Assembly (NCBI GenBank): GCA_035497315.1 | Contig: DATJDU010000026.1 | Coordinates: 1 to 25,189, forward strand | Length of the DNA stretch: 25,189 nucleotides | Reading direction: 5' to 3' | Origin: Andeanibacterium sp035497315 | GTDB taxonomy: Bacteria > Pseudomonadota > Alphaproteobacteria > Sphingomonadales > Sphingomonadaceae | Shown here: one piece after another, positions 1-9,062 of the stretch | Numbering within the stretch: position 1 is the first letter of the stretch | Layout of the letters: every line of letters starts with the position of its first letter | The notes under the pieces: generated by a model | Seen by the model: only the letters and a program-made list of their open reading frames with translations | Told to the model about the DNA's origin: nothing | Database searches by the model: none | Made by a program: the position numbers and the translations under genes

Positions 1-66
1 ACCGCGATGCCACGCACGAAACTTCGCACGGGCGATGCGGGTCTCGATGGTCGGGGCAGAGGACAT
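1..66 (-). CDS. sdhE: Succinate dehydrogenase assembly factor 2 (SdhE/DUF339), N-terminal fragment
   Basis: The minus strand opens an ATG at 66 and reads 22 codons to the window edge, ending in RAKFRAWHRG. This closely matches the start of the SdhE family, whose conserved core has an RxWHRGxREAD-like segment. SdhE is a small cytoplasmic protein that promotes covalent FAD attachment to the SdhA flavoprotein. Only the first quarter or so is visible. In many alphaproteobacteria sdhE lies between recG and mfd, and recG is close by here, which supports the call. It lies just 4 bp downstream of the host-attachment gene on the same strand, so the two may share a transcript. The identification rests on a short match plus context. 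Confidence 0.72.
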   Translation of the reverse strand, partial: MSSAPTIETRIARAKFRAWHRG

Positions 67-70
67 TCTG

Positions 71-472
71 TCAGGCCTTGAGTGCTTCAAGGATGTCGGC
101 GGGTTTGTGGCCCAGCAGATCCTTGTGGAATTCGCCCAGCAGCGCCTGTTCGGTCTGCTTGTGATAATGCTTGCGCAATTCGCCCAGAGTGCGGGGCGCG
201 GCAATTACCACCAGCTTGTCGATCTTGTGGCCCAGAACCTGGCTGTTGAGCCAGCTCGCCACTCCGGCAGCATGGGCGTCTTCATCCTGCAGGCTGGCCT
301 GCGGATTGCCCGCGCTGGAATAATGGCGCCCGCCGGAGCCGTGATTGTGCTCATCCAGCTTGGGGACGGGCAGGGCAGTGAGTTCAGGCTCGGCCTCGTT
401 GCCGCTGTTACGATAGAGTTCGAACTTGGTTCCATCGGCCAGCGCGACAATTGCACCATGGGGCAGCAGCAT
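71..472 (-). CDS. Host attachment protein family (small, unknown biochemical role)
   Basis: This 133-residue protein begins MLLPHGAIVALADG and has the features of the 'protein required for attachment to host cells' family: a hydrophobic first strand, a middle segment rich in His/Gly/Asp (around residues 40-70), then a strand-helix block with LVVIAAPRTLGELR and a C-terminal helix pair rich in His and Lys. Despite the name, the family has no proven enzymatic activity. No signal peptide or membrane segment is visible, so it is probably cytoplasmic. The start has a good ribosome site (GAGGAGAAGG a few bases upstream on the minus strand). It diverges from recG and sits upstream of sdhE, interrupting the common recG-sdhE pairing. 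Confidence 0.75.
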   Translation of the reverse strand: MLLPHGAIVALADGTKFELYRNSGNEAEPELTALPVPKLDEHNHGSGGRHYSSAGNPQASLQDEDAHAAGVASWLNSQVLGHKIDKLVVIAAPRTLGELRKHYHKQTEQALLGEFHKDLLGHKPADILEALKA

Positions 473-525
473 TCACCTTCTCCTCATTCACGGTCCTCTT
501 GGGGACGGACGCCATATGGGGATAT

Positions 526-554
526 GACAGTCGCATTTTAATGCGCTGTGTCAA
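526..554 (-). promoter_or_regulatory. Candidate promoter with overlapping inverted repeat for the host-attachment gene
   Basis: On the minus strand a perfect TTGACA (554-549) is followed after 19-20 bases by a weak TGTCAT/CATATC -10 candidate. Between them lies an inverted repeat, CGCATT..AATGCG, at 532-545 with a 2-base centre. A palindrome between -35 and -10 could be an operator, or it may be chance. The -10 element and spacing are poor, so this is a suggestion only. Confidence 0.3.
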
Positions 555-592
555 ATCTGGCGAAATTTCCCTCATTGGGGCAAGGAGGGTCA

Positions 593-2650
593 ATGCGGCC
601 CGACCAGCTCAACCCCCTCTTCGTGGAAGCCGACGCGCTTGAAGGCGTGGGCCCCAAGCTGCGCAAGCCGCTGGAAAAGCTCGGCCTGGCGCGGGTTAAG
701 GACATTGCCTATCATCTGCCGGAGCGCTTCGTGCTGCGCCATGCGGTGGAGAATCTCGACCAGGCGAGTGTGGGCGAGCAGATCGTTGTGGCGCTCACTC
801 CGGTGGAGCAGCGTGCCTCCGCCGGGCGCGGGCCCTATCGGGTGCTGGCGCAGGACTCGCTCGGCAATATCTGCGCGCTGACCTATTTCGGTCGCGCCTC
901 CTACAGCGCACGCAAGCAGCTTCCGCTGGGCGAGACGCGCTGGATCGCCGGGCGGCTCGATCAATATGGCCAGATGCTCCAGATCGTTCACCCCGATCAT
1001 GTGGAGGAGGAAAGCAGCCGCCTTGCGGGCAAGCTGGTGGAGCCGGTCTATCGCCTGGCCGAAGGGCTGACCCAGCCGCGTGTGGCCGGGCTGGTGGCGC
1101 AGGCACTGGCGCGCTCGCCGCAACTGCCCGAATGGATCGAGCCGACATTGCTCGACCGGCAGAAATGGCCCGCCTGGCGCGATGCGCTGGTGCTGGCTCA
1201 TAAGGACGAGCATGCCAGCGCGCGCGACAGGCTGGCTTATGACGAATTGCTTGCCAGCAGTCTTGCGCTGATGCTGGTGAAGGAAAGTAACCGCACAAGG
1301 CGCGGCCAGCCGCTGAAGGGCGACGGATCGCTGCGCGCAAAGCTGCAATTGCCCTTCGGCCTCACCGGAGCGCAGAAGCGTTCCATCGCGGAGATCGAGG
1401 GCGATATGGAGCAGGCCCACCCGATGCTGCGCCTGCTGCAGGGCGATGTCGGCGCGGGCAAGACGGTGGTGGCGCTGGAATCCATGCTGGTGGCGGTGGA
1501 GGCAGGTGCGCAGGCCGCGATGCTGGCGCCGACCGAAATCCTTGCCCGCCAGCATTTCGAAACGATCCGCCGTCTTGCCGCGCCCACCGGGGTCAGTGTC
1601 GCGCTGCTGACCGGGCGGGACAAGGGAAGAGCGCGCGAGAGCATCCTGATGGGGCTGGTCGATGGCAGCATCGACATCGTGATCGGCACCCATGCGATCT
1701 TTCAGGAGGCCGTGGCCTATCGCAATCTCGGCCTGGTGGTGATCGACGAGCAACACCGCTTCGGCGTGGGCCAGCGCCTGATGCTGACGCAGAAGGGCAG
1801 AGTGACGCCGCATTGCCTGGCAATGACGGCCACCCCGATCCCGCGCACGCTCACCCTGGCGCAATATGGCGAGATGGACGTCTCCCGCCTCGACGAGATG
1901 CCGCCGGGCCGCCAGCCGATCGACACAAGGGTGGTCGCGCTTGAACGGCTTGCCGACGTGGTCGGGGCGATCGAGCGGCATATCGCAGGCGGGCAGCAGG
2001 CCTATTGGGTCTGCCCCATGGTGCGCGAGAACGAGGGCGAAGACCTCGCCGCCGCAGAGGCGCGGTTCGCTGCGCTGAGGGAACGGCTCGGGGATGCGGT
2101 GGTGCTGGTCCACGGCCAGCTCAGGCCCGAGATCAAGGATGCGGCGATGGAGCGCTTCGCCAGCGGGCAGGCCAAAGTGCTGGTCGCCACCACGGTGATC
2201 GAAGTGGGGGTGGACGTTCCCAATGCCACGCTGATGGTGATCGAACAGGCCGAGCGTTTCGGCCTTGCCCAGCTCCACCAGTTGCGGGGCCGCGTGGGGC
2301 GCGGGTCGGAGAAATCGGTCTGCCTGCTGCTGCGGGGGAACGAGCTGTCCGAAACGGCTAAACAGCGCCTTGCCCTGATGCGCGAGACGCAGGATGGGTT
2401 CCGCATTGCCGAGGAAGACCTTGAGTTGCGCGGCGGCGGCGAATTGCTGGGCACACGCCAATCGGGCGAAAGCGCCTTCAACGTCGCCTCGCTCGACCAG
2501 ATCCAGCGGCTCCTGCCGCTTGCCCATGACGATGCGCGTCTGCTGATCGAACGCGACGGGGGCCTTGCCAGCCCGCGAGGGGAGGCTGCGCGGCTGCTGC
2601 TCTATCTGTTCGAGCGCGACTGGGGCGTGCAATTGCTGCGCGGCGGGTGA
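593..2650 (+). CDS. recG: ATP-dependent DNA helicase RecG
   Basis: RecG unwinds branched DNA and regresses stalled replication forks. The 685-residue product shows an N-terminal wedge/OB region (about residues 1-240), then helicase motifs: Walker A GDVGAGKT with Lys290, Walker B-type DEQH at 385-388 followed by RFGVGQR, MTATPIPRT, and the C-terminal TTVIEVGVDVPNAT and QLRGRVGRG motifs. Length is normal for the family. The start is set at ATG 593, which has an AAGGAGG ribosome site at 582-588. An in-frame GTG at 548 would add 15 residues but has no visible site and falls in the divergent promoter region. It ends about 145 bp before lolC. Confidence 0.95.
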   Translation: MRPDQLNPLFVEADALEGVGPKLRKPLEKLGLARVKDIAYHLPERFVLRHAVENLDQASVGEQIVVALTPVEQRASAGRGPYRVLAQDSLGNICALTYFGRASYSARKQLPLGETRWIAGRLDQYGQMLQIVHPDHVEEESSRLAGKLVEPVYRLAEGLTQPRVAGLVAQALARSPQLPEWIEPTLLDRQKWPAWRDALVLAHKDEHASARDRLAYDELLASSLALMLVKESNRTRRGQPLKGDGSLRAKLQLPFGLTGAQKRSIAEIEGDMEQAHPMLRLLQGDVGAGKTVVALESMLVAVEAGAQAAMLAPTEILARQHFETIRRLAAPTGVSVALLTGRDKGRARESILMGLVDGSIDIVIGTHAIFQEAVAYRNLGLVVIDEQHRFGVGQRLMLTQKGRVTPHCLAMTATPIPRTLTLAQYGEMDVSRLDEMPPGRQPIDTRVVALERLADVVGAIERHIAGGQQAYWVCPMVRENEGEDLAAAEARFAALRERLGDAVVLVHGQLRPEIKDAAMERFASGQAKVLVATTVIEVGVDVPNATLMVIEQAERFGLAQLHQLRGRVGRGSEKSVCLLLRGNELSETAKQRLALMRETQDGFRIAEEDLELRGGGELLGTRQSGESAFNVASLDQIQRLLPLAHDDARLLIERDGGLASPRGEAARLLLYLFERDWGVQLLRGG

Positions 2651-2796
2651 GCGGTTCGCTCCGCTGATCCCTTCATTCGACCAACGGCCTACAGGGCCGG
2701 GCAGGCGCTTTGCGGGACGGGCCTTTTCCATTGCCTCGCCATCGGGGCGCCTCTAAACCCCGCCCACTTGGACGGAAACAACGAAAAGCGACCCGC

Positions 2797-4038
2797 TTGA
2801 TCCTATCACCTTTCGAATGGATGATCGCCAAGCGCTACATGCTGCCCGGCAGGGGAGAGGCCTTCATTGCCCTCGTCGCCGGGATCAGCCTTGTGGCGGT
2901 GATGCTTGGCGTCGCCGCGCTGGTCATTGTGATGAGCGTGATGAACGGCTTCCGTGCCGAACTGCTGGACAAGATCGTGGGCCTGAATGGCCACGCGATT
3001 ATCCAGGCCTATGGCGGGCGGCTCGAAAACTGGCAGGACGTGCTGAAGGAAGTCAGGAAGACGCCCGGCGTGGTGCGCGCTTCCCCGCTGATCGAACAGC
3101 CGTTGCTGGCCAGCTTCAACGGCCGCGTGGAAGCGATCCTTGTGCGCGGCAACACCATGTCCGACATCAAGCGGCTTGAAGAGAAGAAGGTTTCGGGCAG
3201 TTTTGCCGAACTGCGCCCCGGCGCGAGCAAGGTGGCGATCGGCGCCCGGCTGGCCGAAAATCTCGGCGCCCGGATTGGCGATACGATCACGATTATCAAT
3301 CCGCAGGGGCGCGCCACGCCTTTCGGCACGGTGCCCCGCCAGATCGGCTATGAAGTGGCGGCGACTTTCGAAGTCGGTGTCTATGATTACGATCAGGCTT
3401 TCGTCGTCATGCCGATGCAGGATGCGCAGACACTGCTGCTGACCGGCGACACGGTGGGCATGATCGAAGTTAAGACGGTGGATGCCGACAAGGTGGGTGA
3501 AATTCTCGCCCCGGTCCAGCGCAAGCTGGCAGGCGTTGCCGTTATATCCGATTGGAAGACGATCAATGCCAGCCTGTTCGAGGCTTTGGCGGTGGAGCGG
3601 GTGGCGATGTTTGTCGTCCTGTCGATCATCGTGCTGGTGGCGGTGTTCAACATCCTTTCCTCCCTGATCATGCTGGTGCGCGCCAAGACGCGCGACATCG
3701 CGATCCTGCGCACCATGGGTGCGACGCGGTCGAGCATGATGAAGGTCTTTGTCACTACCGGCTTCCTGATCGGTGCGATGGGCACGGTGGCGGGGCTGCT
3801 CCTTGGCTTCATCTTCCTGTTCTTCCGCCAGCAGATCGTGCGCGGGATCGAGATATTGACGGGCCAGAATCTGTGGGACCCGTCCATCCGCTTCCTCACC
3901 GAACTGCCCAGCCGCACGGACCCGGGCGAAGTGATTGCCATCAGCGTGATGGCGCTGGTGTTCAGCTTCGTGGCGACGCTCTATCCCGCCTTCCGTGCCG
4001 CCAATACCGATCCGGTGCAGGTGCTGCGCTATGAATAA
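2797..4038 (+). CDS. lolC: Lipoprotein-releasing ABC transporter, permease subunit LolC/LolE
   Basis: This is the inner-membrane permease of the LolCDE machine, which extracts outer-membrane lipoproteins from the inner membrane and hands them to LolA. The architecture is one N-terminal membrane helix (AGISLVAVMLGVAALVIVMSVMNGF), a long periplasmic domain (about residues 50-260) and three C-terminal helices with FtsX-like features, including AKTRDIAILRTMGA. The best start is TTG 2797, giving MILSPFEWMIAKRYM, the usual opening in this lineage. The upstream in-frame extension to 2710 looks non-homologous, and no ATG occurs before codon 9. Product 413 residues. The stop overlaps the start of lolD by 8 bases. 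Only one permease gene is present, suggesting a homodimer instead of a LolC-LolE heterodimer. Confidence 0.93.
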   Translation: MILSPFEWMIAKRYMLPGRGEAFIALVAGISLVAVMLGVAALVIVMSVMNGFRAELLDKIVGLNGHAIIQAYGGRLENWQDVLKEVRKTPGVVRASPLIEQPLLASFNGRVEAILVRGNTMSDIKRLEEKKVSGSFAELRPGASKVAIGARLAENLGARIGDTITIINPQGRATPFGTVPRQIGYEVAATFEVGVYDYDQAFVVMPMQDAQTLLLTGDTVGMIEVKTVDADKVGEILAPVQRKLAGVAVISDWKTINASLFEALAVERVAMFVVLSIIVLVAVFNILSSLIMLVRAKTRDIAILRTMGATRSSMMKVFVTTGFLIGAMGTVAGLLLGFIFLFFRQQIVRGIEILTGQNLWDPSIRFLTELPSRTDPGEVIAISVMALVFSFVATLYPAFRAANTDPVQVLRYE

Positions 4039-4717
4039 CGCTCATCTGATGCCGGTCGTCCGGCTTGAGAACCTCACCCGCAGTTTCGAGCAGGGCGGAG
4101 TGAAAATCGACGTGCTGCGCGGCGTGAACCTCTCGGTCCAGCCGGGCGAGATCGTGGCGCTGCTGGGCCCTTCCGGCTCGGGCAAGTCGACCTTGCTTCA
4201 GGCAGTCGGCTTGCTGGAAGGCGGCTTTGGCGGGCTGATCGAGATCGCGGGCACCAATGCCAGCGCTCTCCATGGCGATCAGCGCACCGCGCTGCGCCGC
4301 GACAGCATTGGCTTTGTCTATCAGTTCCACCATCTGCTGCCCGATTTCAACGCGCTGGAGAATGTCGTCCTGCCGCAATTGGTAGCCGGCAAGAGCAAGG
4401 CCGAGGCAGAGGAGCGGGCGCGCGAATTGCTCACCTCACTGGGGCTGGGCGAGCGGTTGGAACACCGGCCGAGCCAGCTATCGGGCGGCGAGCAGCAACG
4501 CGTGGCCGTGGCCCGCGCGCTGGCCAACCGTCCCCGGGTGGTGCTGGCGGACGAGCCGACCGGCAATCTGGATGAGCATACGGCCGACAAGGTACTGACC
4601 GAATTCGTCAGGCTGGTGCGGGGCGAAGGCAGCGCGGCGCTGGTGGCCACGCATAATGAACGCCTGGCCCGGGCGATGGACCGCGTGGTCCGCCTGCACG
4701 AGGGTGTGCTGGAATAG
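4031..4717 (+). CDS. lolD: Lipoprotein-releasing ABC transporter ATPase LolD
   Basis: This 228-residue ABC ATPase powers lipoprotein release with the preceding permease. It has Walker A GPSGSGKST with Lys52, a Q-loop region VYQFHHLLPDF, the ABC signature LSGGEQQR at 150-157 and Walker B ending in DEPTGNLDE (Asp174, Glu175). The VYQFHHLLPDFNALENV segment is typical of LolD rather than of general MacB/FtsE-type ATPases. The ATG at 4031 lies inside the last codons of lolC (ATGAATAA), which implies translational coupling. A hairpin terminator follows closely. Confidence 0.95.
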   Translation: MNNAHLMPVVRLENLTRSFEQGGVKIDVLRGVNLSVQPGEIVALLGPSGSGKSTLLQAVGLLEGGFGGLIEIAGTNASALHGDQRTALRRDSIGFVYQFHHLLPDFNALENVVLPQLVAGKSKAEAEERARELLTSLGLGERLEHRPSQLSGGEQQRVAVARALANRPRVVLADEPTGNLDEHTADKVLTEFVRLVRGEGSAALVATHNERLARAMDRVVRLHEGVLE

Positions 4718-4723
4718 CGAAAG

Positions 4724-4749
4724 GGGAGCCTCCCGGGCGAGAGGCTCCC
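4724..4749. terminator. Hairpin terminator between convergent lolD and Yip1 genes
   Basis: The arms GGGAGCCTC (4724-4732) and GAGGCTCCC (4741-4749) form a perfect 9-bp stem with an 8-base loop. A short CTTT follows on the plus strand and CCTTT on the minus strand. It sits between two converging stop codons and could serve both. Confidence 0.7.
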
Positions 4750-4765
4750 GCTTTGCCGGATGACG

Positions 4766-5383
4766 CTAGAACGCAATTCCCGGCGTGACGAATGCCGCCG
4801 AGAGCCTGCCGAGCACGATCGACACCACGATCGCGACCAGGACAGTCACCGCGATATAGCCGCCAGCCTTGTCTTGCGGCACATTCATCGTCGGGGTGGC
4901 GCCAAGGAAAAGTACATAGATACTGTAAAGGCCGCCAATAATGGCAGCGAGGCCGCCCAGCATCGGAACGATGCCCAACAGGCCCGCTACCCAGGCCGCG
5001 GTCATCGAATAGGCCACCAGCTTGAAGGCAGCGCCGAAATCGTCCTTGCCGCCGAATTTCGGGCTGAGGAAATTGGCGATGAAGCTCACCGCGAACAGCG
5101 CGACGATGGCCTGAACGAAGCTGGAAACGGCAAGGCTCAGCGAGAATGACAGGCTGGGCCGGAACGTCATGATCACGGCATTGTAACCGAAGATCTGGCT
5201 GCCGATGAACATGCAGATCGGCCCGATGGCGATCAGCGGCAGGGCATATTTCATGAATATACCGGCGGTGTCCCCCGGCTCGGTCGTGACCTTAGGCCAT
5301 TCATCCTTGGGTTGTAGGATCATCGCCTTGGCGCGGGCGATGAGGGATGCGGCATTCTCGTTGCTAAGTGGATTATCCGTCAT
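4766..5383 (-). CDS. Yip1-family integral membrane protein
   Basis: This 205-residue protein has a cytoplasmic N-terminus (ARAKAMILQPKDEWPKV, a hallmark of bacterial Yip1-domain proteins) followed by about five hydrophobic segments: roughly residues 45-70, 80-110, 120-145, 145-165 and 175-195. The family is conserved in alphaproteobacteria but has no settled function. The ATG at 5383 is preceded on the minus strand by GAGGGGAG, a good ribosome site. It converges with lolD and diverges from dnaE. Longer upstream readings would add sequence with no membrane or family character. Confidence 0.82.
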   Translation of the reverse strand: MTDNPLSNENAASLIARAKAMILQPKDEWPKVTTEPGDTAGIFMKYALPLIAIGPICMFIGSQIFGYNAVIMTFRPSLSFSLSLAVSSFVQAIVALFAVSFIANFLSPKFGGKDDFGAAFKLVAYSMTAAWVAGLLGIVPMLGGLAAIIGGLYSIYVLFLGATPTMNVPQDKAGGYIAVTVLVAIVVSIVLGRLSAAFVTPGIAF

Positions 5384-5513
5384 GGGCAGTCTCCCCTCTT
5401 GAGCCTGTGGCGAGTGGACCCTTTTTTTAGCGGAATCGCAAGCCCGGCCGCTTTTCCCCAGCATGTGGGACTTCGCCCTTGATCGCCGGAGTGTGGGCGC
5501 TACCTCTGGAAAC

Positions 5514-8500
5514 ATGCCATTTGCTCCCTTCGTTCCATTGCGGGTCTTCTCTTCCTTCTCGATGCTGGAAGGGGCGATTGACCCCAAGGCCATCGCCAAA
5601 TTGGCGAAGGAGCGCGGCTTTCCCGCAATCGCGATCTGCGACCGCAACGGGCTTTACGGCACGGTGGCCTTTGCCGCTGCCTGCCGCGATCAGGGCGTGC
5701 AGCCGATCATCGGCACGCTGCTGGGCGTGGTGCGGGAGGACGGGAAGAGCGTCGATTACCTGCCGCTCCTCGCGCAGGATCAGGCGGGCTGGAACAGCCT
5801 GTGCCACCTCGTCAGCCGCGCCCATCTCGACCGGCCGCTGGAGCTGGAGCCGCATGTCACATTCGCGGATCTGGCGGAGCATAATGAAGGGCTGATCGCG
5901 CTGACCGGCGCGGCCGAGGGCGGCATGACGCGACTCTTCGCTCAGGGGCAGGCGGAGGCGGCGCGGGACTATGGCGAGAGGCTGGAGGATTATTTCCCCG
6001 GCAGGCTCTATATCGAACTGGCCCGGCGCGGCGATCCTACCGAGGAAGCGGCCGAGGATGCGCTGGTGGATTACGCTTATGAGCGGGGCCTGCCGCTGGT
6101 CGCCACCAATCCGGCGAATTTCGCCGAGCCCGCTTTCCACGCCGCCCATGACGCGATGCTGTGCATTGCCCATTCGACCCAGATCGACGCGCCCGACCGG
6201 CCGCGCTCCGCACCCGAATCCTTCGTCAAATCGGCCGAGCTGATGGAGGAGGAATTCGCGGACCTGCCGGAGGCGCTGGCCAATACGCTGGCGATCGCCC
6301 GCCGCTGCGCCGTGGCCCCGCCCAAGCGCAAGCCGATCCTGCCCAGCCTTGCCGGCGACAAGGAAGGCGAGGCGCGGATGATGGCGGAAGATGCGCGCCG
6401 CGGCCTCGATGCCCGGCTCGCACCCTATGAGGAGCTGACGGCAGAGCAGCGCAAGATCTATGACGACCGGCTCGAATTCGAGATCGACGTCATCAACCGC
6501 ATGGGCTTTGGCGGCTACTTCCTGATCGTTGCCGACTTCATCAAATGGGCCAAGGAACACGGCATTCCGGTGGGGCCGGGGCGCGGTTCGGGTGCGGGCT
6601 CGCTGGTGGCCTGGGCGCTGACGATCACCGATCTCGATCCGATCAGGCTGGGCCTGCTGTTCGAACGCTTCCTCAACCCGGAACGCGTTTCCATGCCTGA
6701 CTTCGATATCGACTTCTGCGAAACGCGGCGCGGCGAGGTGATCCGCTACGTCCAGCAGAAATACGGGCAGGATCACGTCGCCCAGATCATCACTTTCGGT
6801 AAGCTGAAAGCCCGCGCGGTGCTGCGCGATACGGGCCGCATCCTGCAGATGAGCTATGGCCATGTGGATCGGCTGTGCAAGATGGTGCCCAACCATCCCA
6901 CCGATCCCTGGCCGCTGCCGCGCGCGCTGAACGGTGTGGCCGAATTCAAGCGCGAATACGATACCGATCCGGATGTGAAGCGCCTGATCGATCTGGCGAT
7001 GCAGCTGGAAGGCTTCCCGCGCAATTCCTCCACCCATGCCGCCGGCGTCGTGATCGGGGACCGGCCGCTGGCCCAGCTTGTGCCGCTTTACCGCGATCCG
7101 CGATCGGATATGCCGGTGACGCAGTTCGACATGAAATATGTCGAGGAAGCGGGGCTGGTGAAGTTCGACTTCCTTGGCCTCAAGACCCTGTCGGTGCTGC
7201 GCAAGGCGGTGGACCTGCTTGGCCGGCGTGGGATCAAGGTCAATCTCGATACGCTGCCCTGGGATGACAAGCAGGTCTATGAACTGCTCCAGCGCGGCGA
7301 TACGGTGGGCGTGTTCCAGCTGGAATCCGAAGGCATGCGCCGCACGCTGGCGGCGGTGAAGCCTACCAATTTCGGCGATATCATCGCGCTGGTTTCGCTC
7401 TACCGGCCGGGCCCGATGGACAACATCCCGCTGTTCGGCAAGCGCAAGAACGGGGAGGCGGCAATCGAATATCCGCACCCCAGGCTGGAGGGCATCCTTT
7501 CGGAAACCTACGGCATCTTCGTCTATCAGGAACAGGTGATGCAGGCCGCGCAGATCCTGGCGGGCTATTCGCTGGGCGATGCAGACCTTCTGCGCCGCGC
7601 CATGGGCAAGAAGGTCCAGGCGGAAATGGATGCCCAGCGCCAGCGCTTCGTCGATGGCTGCAAGGAAGTTTCCGGCATCGAGAAGGCCAAGGCCAACGAA
7701 TTGTTCGACTTGATCGACAAATTCGCCGGCTATGGCTTCAACAAATCCCACGCTGCGGCCTATGCGCTGCTGTCTTACCAGACGGCCTGGCTCAAGACGC
7801 ATTACCCGCATGAATTCTACGCCGCATCGATGTGCTTCGACATGCACCAGTCGGAAAAGCTCTCCGTTTTCGTGGACGATATGCGCCGCAACGGGGTGGA
7901 TCTGGCCGGGCCGGATGTGAATGCCTCGGAGGCCGAATTCTCCGTCGACCAGACGGATGAGGGATATGCCGTGCGCTACGCGCTGGCCGGGATTCGCAAT
8001 GTCGGCGAAAAGGCGATGGACGCCCTGGTGGCGGAGCGGGAGGCGAATGGGGTTTTCTCCAGCCTTGAGGATCTGTTTCGCCGCGTGCCGCCCGGCGCGA
8101 TGAACCGCCGCCAGCTGGAAGGGCTGGCCAGCGCCGGGGCCTTCGATTGCCTCGAACCCAATCGCGCCCGGGTGCTTGCCAATGCGGATATGCTGCTGGC
8201 CATTACCGACGCCGCCGTTCGGGAGCGGGAGAGCGGGCAGGCCGGGCTGTTCGGCGGCGATGGCGGGCAGGAGCAGGCCGTGCGCCTGGTCGATACGCCC
8301 GCCTGGTCCAAGGCCGAGCAGATGGCGAAGGAGCGGGAGAATTTCGGCTTCTATTTCGCCGCCCATCCGGTTGGGCAGTTCCGCGCGGTGGCCTCGGCCA
8401 ATGGGGCGCGGTCCTATTCCAGCATCATGGAAAGCGGTGTGCCCGGCGGTGGGCGGATGACGGCGGTGATGGCCGCCATGGTGGAAGGGGTAAACCGGGG

Positions 8501-8984
8501 GCGTACCCGCAAGGGCAACGATTTCGTCCGGGCCGACTTCTCCGACATTTCCGGCCAGTTCAGCGCGGCCTGTTTCGAAGAGAGCCTGGTCGAACCGTTC
8601 CAGAAATGGGCGGCGGAAGGCACCTGCGTGCTGCTGACGGTGGAACTCGATGCCCCCAGCCCGGACGAGCCGCCCCGCGTTACGGTGCGCAATGCGCGGC
8701 CGCTGGCGGAAGTCACCGGCTCCACCCGGATGCAGCTCACTCTGGAGATCGATACGGAGGATGCCTTGCGGCAGCTGGCGCTGGCATTGCAGCCGGGCAA
8801 TCCGGGCTGCGGCGAGGTGATGGCGCGGCTTCATGCGGGGGCCGATCTGAAGCCGCTCGTCCGGCTTGGCCGCGATTTCGCACTGGATGGCGAGCTGGTC
8901 GAGCGGCTTTCCTCCATCGAGGGGCTGACGGTCAGCGATTTTCGTCCGCAGGGCGGGCGGACCAATCTGCGCCTTGTAGCCTGA
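5514..8984 (+). CDS. dnaE: DNA polymerase III alpha subunit (DnaE)
   Basis: This is the replicative polymerase catalytic subunit, 1156 residues, normal for DnaE1. Order: PHP domain (about 1-270), family C polymerase core with GPGRGSGAGSLV and the catalytic aspartates in PDFDIDF (Asp396, Asp398) and in VKFDFLG (Asp552), then helix-hairpin-helix, OB-fold and C-terminal region. The PHP domain reads RVFSSFSMLEG and AICDRNGLYG where metal-binding His residues are expected, so its metal site is gone. Proofreading would need a separate DnaQ epsilon subunit. The start at ATG 5514 matches the family opening (MPFAPFVPLRVF). An ATG at 5463 adds 17 residues without family support or a visible ribosome site. 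Confidence 0.95.
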   Translation: MPFAPFVPLRVFSSFSMLEGAIDPKAIAKLAKERGFPAIAICDRNGLYGTVAFAAACRDQGVQPIIGTLLGVVREDGKSVDYLPLLAQDQAGWNSLCHLVSRAHLDRPLELEPHVTFADLAEHNEGLIALTGAAEGGMTRLFAQGQAEAARDYGERLEDYFPGRLYIELARRGDPTEEAAEDALVDYAYERGLPLVATNPANFAEPAFHAAHDAMLCIAHSTQIDAPDRPRSAPESFVKSAELMEEEFADLPEALANTLAIARRCAVAPPKRKPILPSLAGDKEGEARMMAEDARRGLDARLAPYEELTAEQRKIYDDRLEFEIDVINRMGFGGYFLIVADFIKWAKEHGIPVGPGRGSGAGSLVAWALTITDLDPIRLGLLFERFLNPERVSMPDFDIDFCETRRGEVIRYVQQKYGQDHVAQIITFGKLKARAVLRDTGRILQMSYGHVDRLCKMVPNHPTDPWPLPRALNGVAEFKREYDTDPDVKRLIDLAMQLEGFPRNSSTHAAGVVIGDRPLAQLVPLYRDPRSDMPVTQFDMKYVEEAGLVKFDFLGLKTLSVLRKAVDLLGRRGIKVNLDTLPWDDKQVYELLQRGDTVGVFQLESEGMRRTLAAVKPTNFGDIIALVSLYRPGPMDNIPLFGKRKNGEAAIEYPHPRLEGILSETYGIFVYQEQVMQAAQILAGYSLGDADLLRRAMGKKVQAEMDAQRQRFVDGCKEVSGIEKAKANELFDLIDKFAGYGFNKSHAAAYALLSYQTAWLKTHYPHEFYAASMCFDMHQSEKLSVFVDDMRRNGVDLAGPDVNASEAEFSVDQTDEGYAVRYALAGIRNVGEKAMDALVAEREANGVFSSLEDLFRRVPPGAMNRRQLEGLASAGAFDCLEPNRARVLANADMLLAITDAAVRERESGQAGLFGGDGGQEQAVRLVDTPAWSKAEQMAKERENFGFYFAAHPVGQFRAVASANGARSYSSIMESGVPGGGRMTAVMAAMVEGVNRGRTRKGNDFVRADFSDISGQFSAACFEESLVEPFQKWAAEGTCVLLTVELDAPSPDEPPRVTVRNARPLAEVTGSTRMQLTLEIDTEDALRQLALALQPGNPGCGEVMARLHAGADLKPLVRLGRDFALDGELVERLSSIEGLTVSDFRPQGGRTNLRLVA

Positions 8985-9016
8985 TCCTGCGTCGCCCGCT
9001 TCCGCGCTCGATTGCC

Positions 9017-9037
9017 ATGCCGCCCAAGCAGCGGCAT
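9017..9037. promoter_or_regulatory. Small hairpin between dnaE and acyl-CoA synthetase gene
   Basis: ATGCCGC (9017-9023) and GCGGCAT (9031-9037) form a 7-bp stem with a 7-base loop, just ahead of the ribosome site of the next gene. There is no T tract, so it is not a classical terminator. It may only be chance. Confidence 0.25.
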
Positions 9038-9062
9038 GAAGGGCGGGGATGAGGAGAGGCCG

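Noticed and set aside
2665..2710. Short CGGCC/GGCCG hairpin after recG as a terminator
   Set aside because: The stem is only 5 bp with no T tract, so there is too little support.
590..2731. Long minus-strand open frame opposite recG
   Set aside because: The composition is typical of antisense frames, no family motif is visible, and the RecG motifs on the plus strand are complete.
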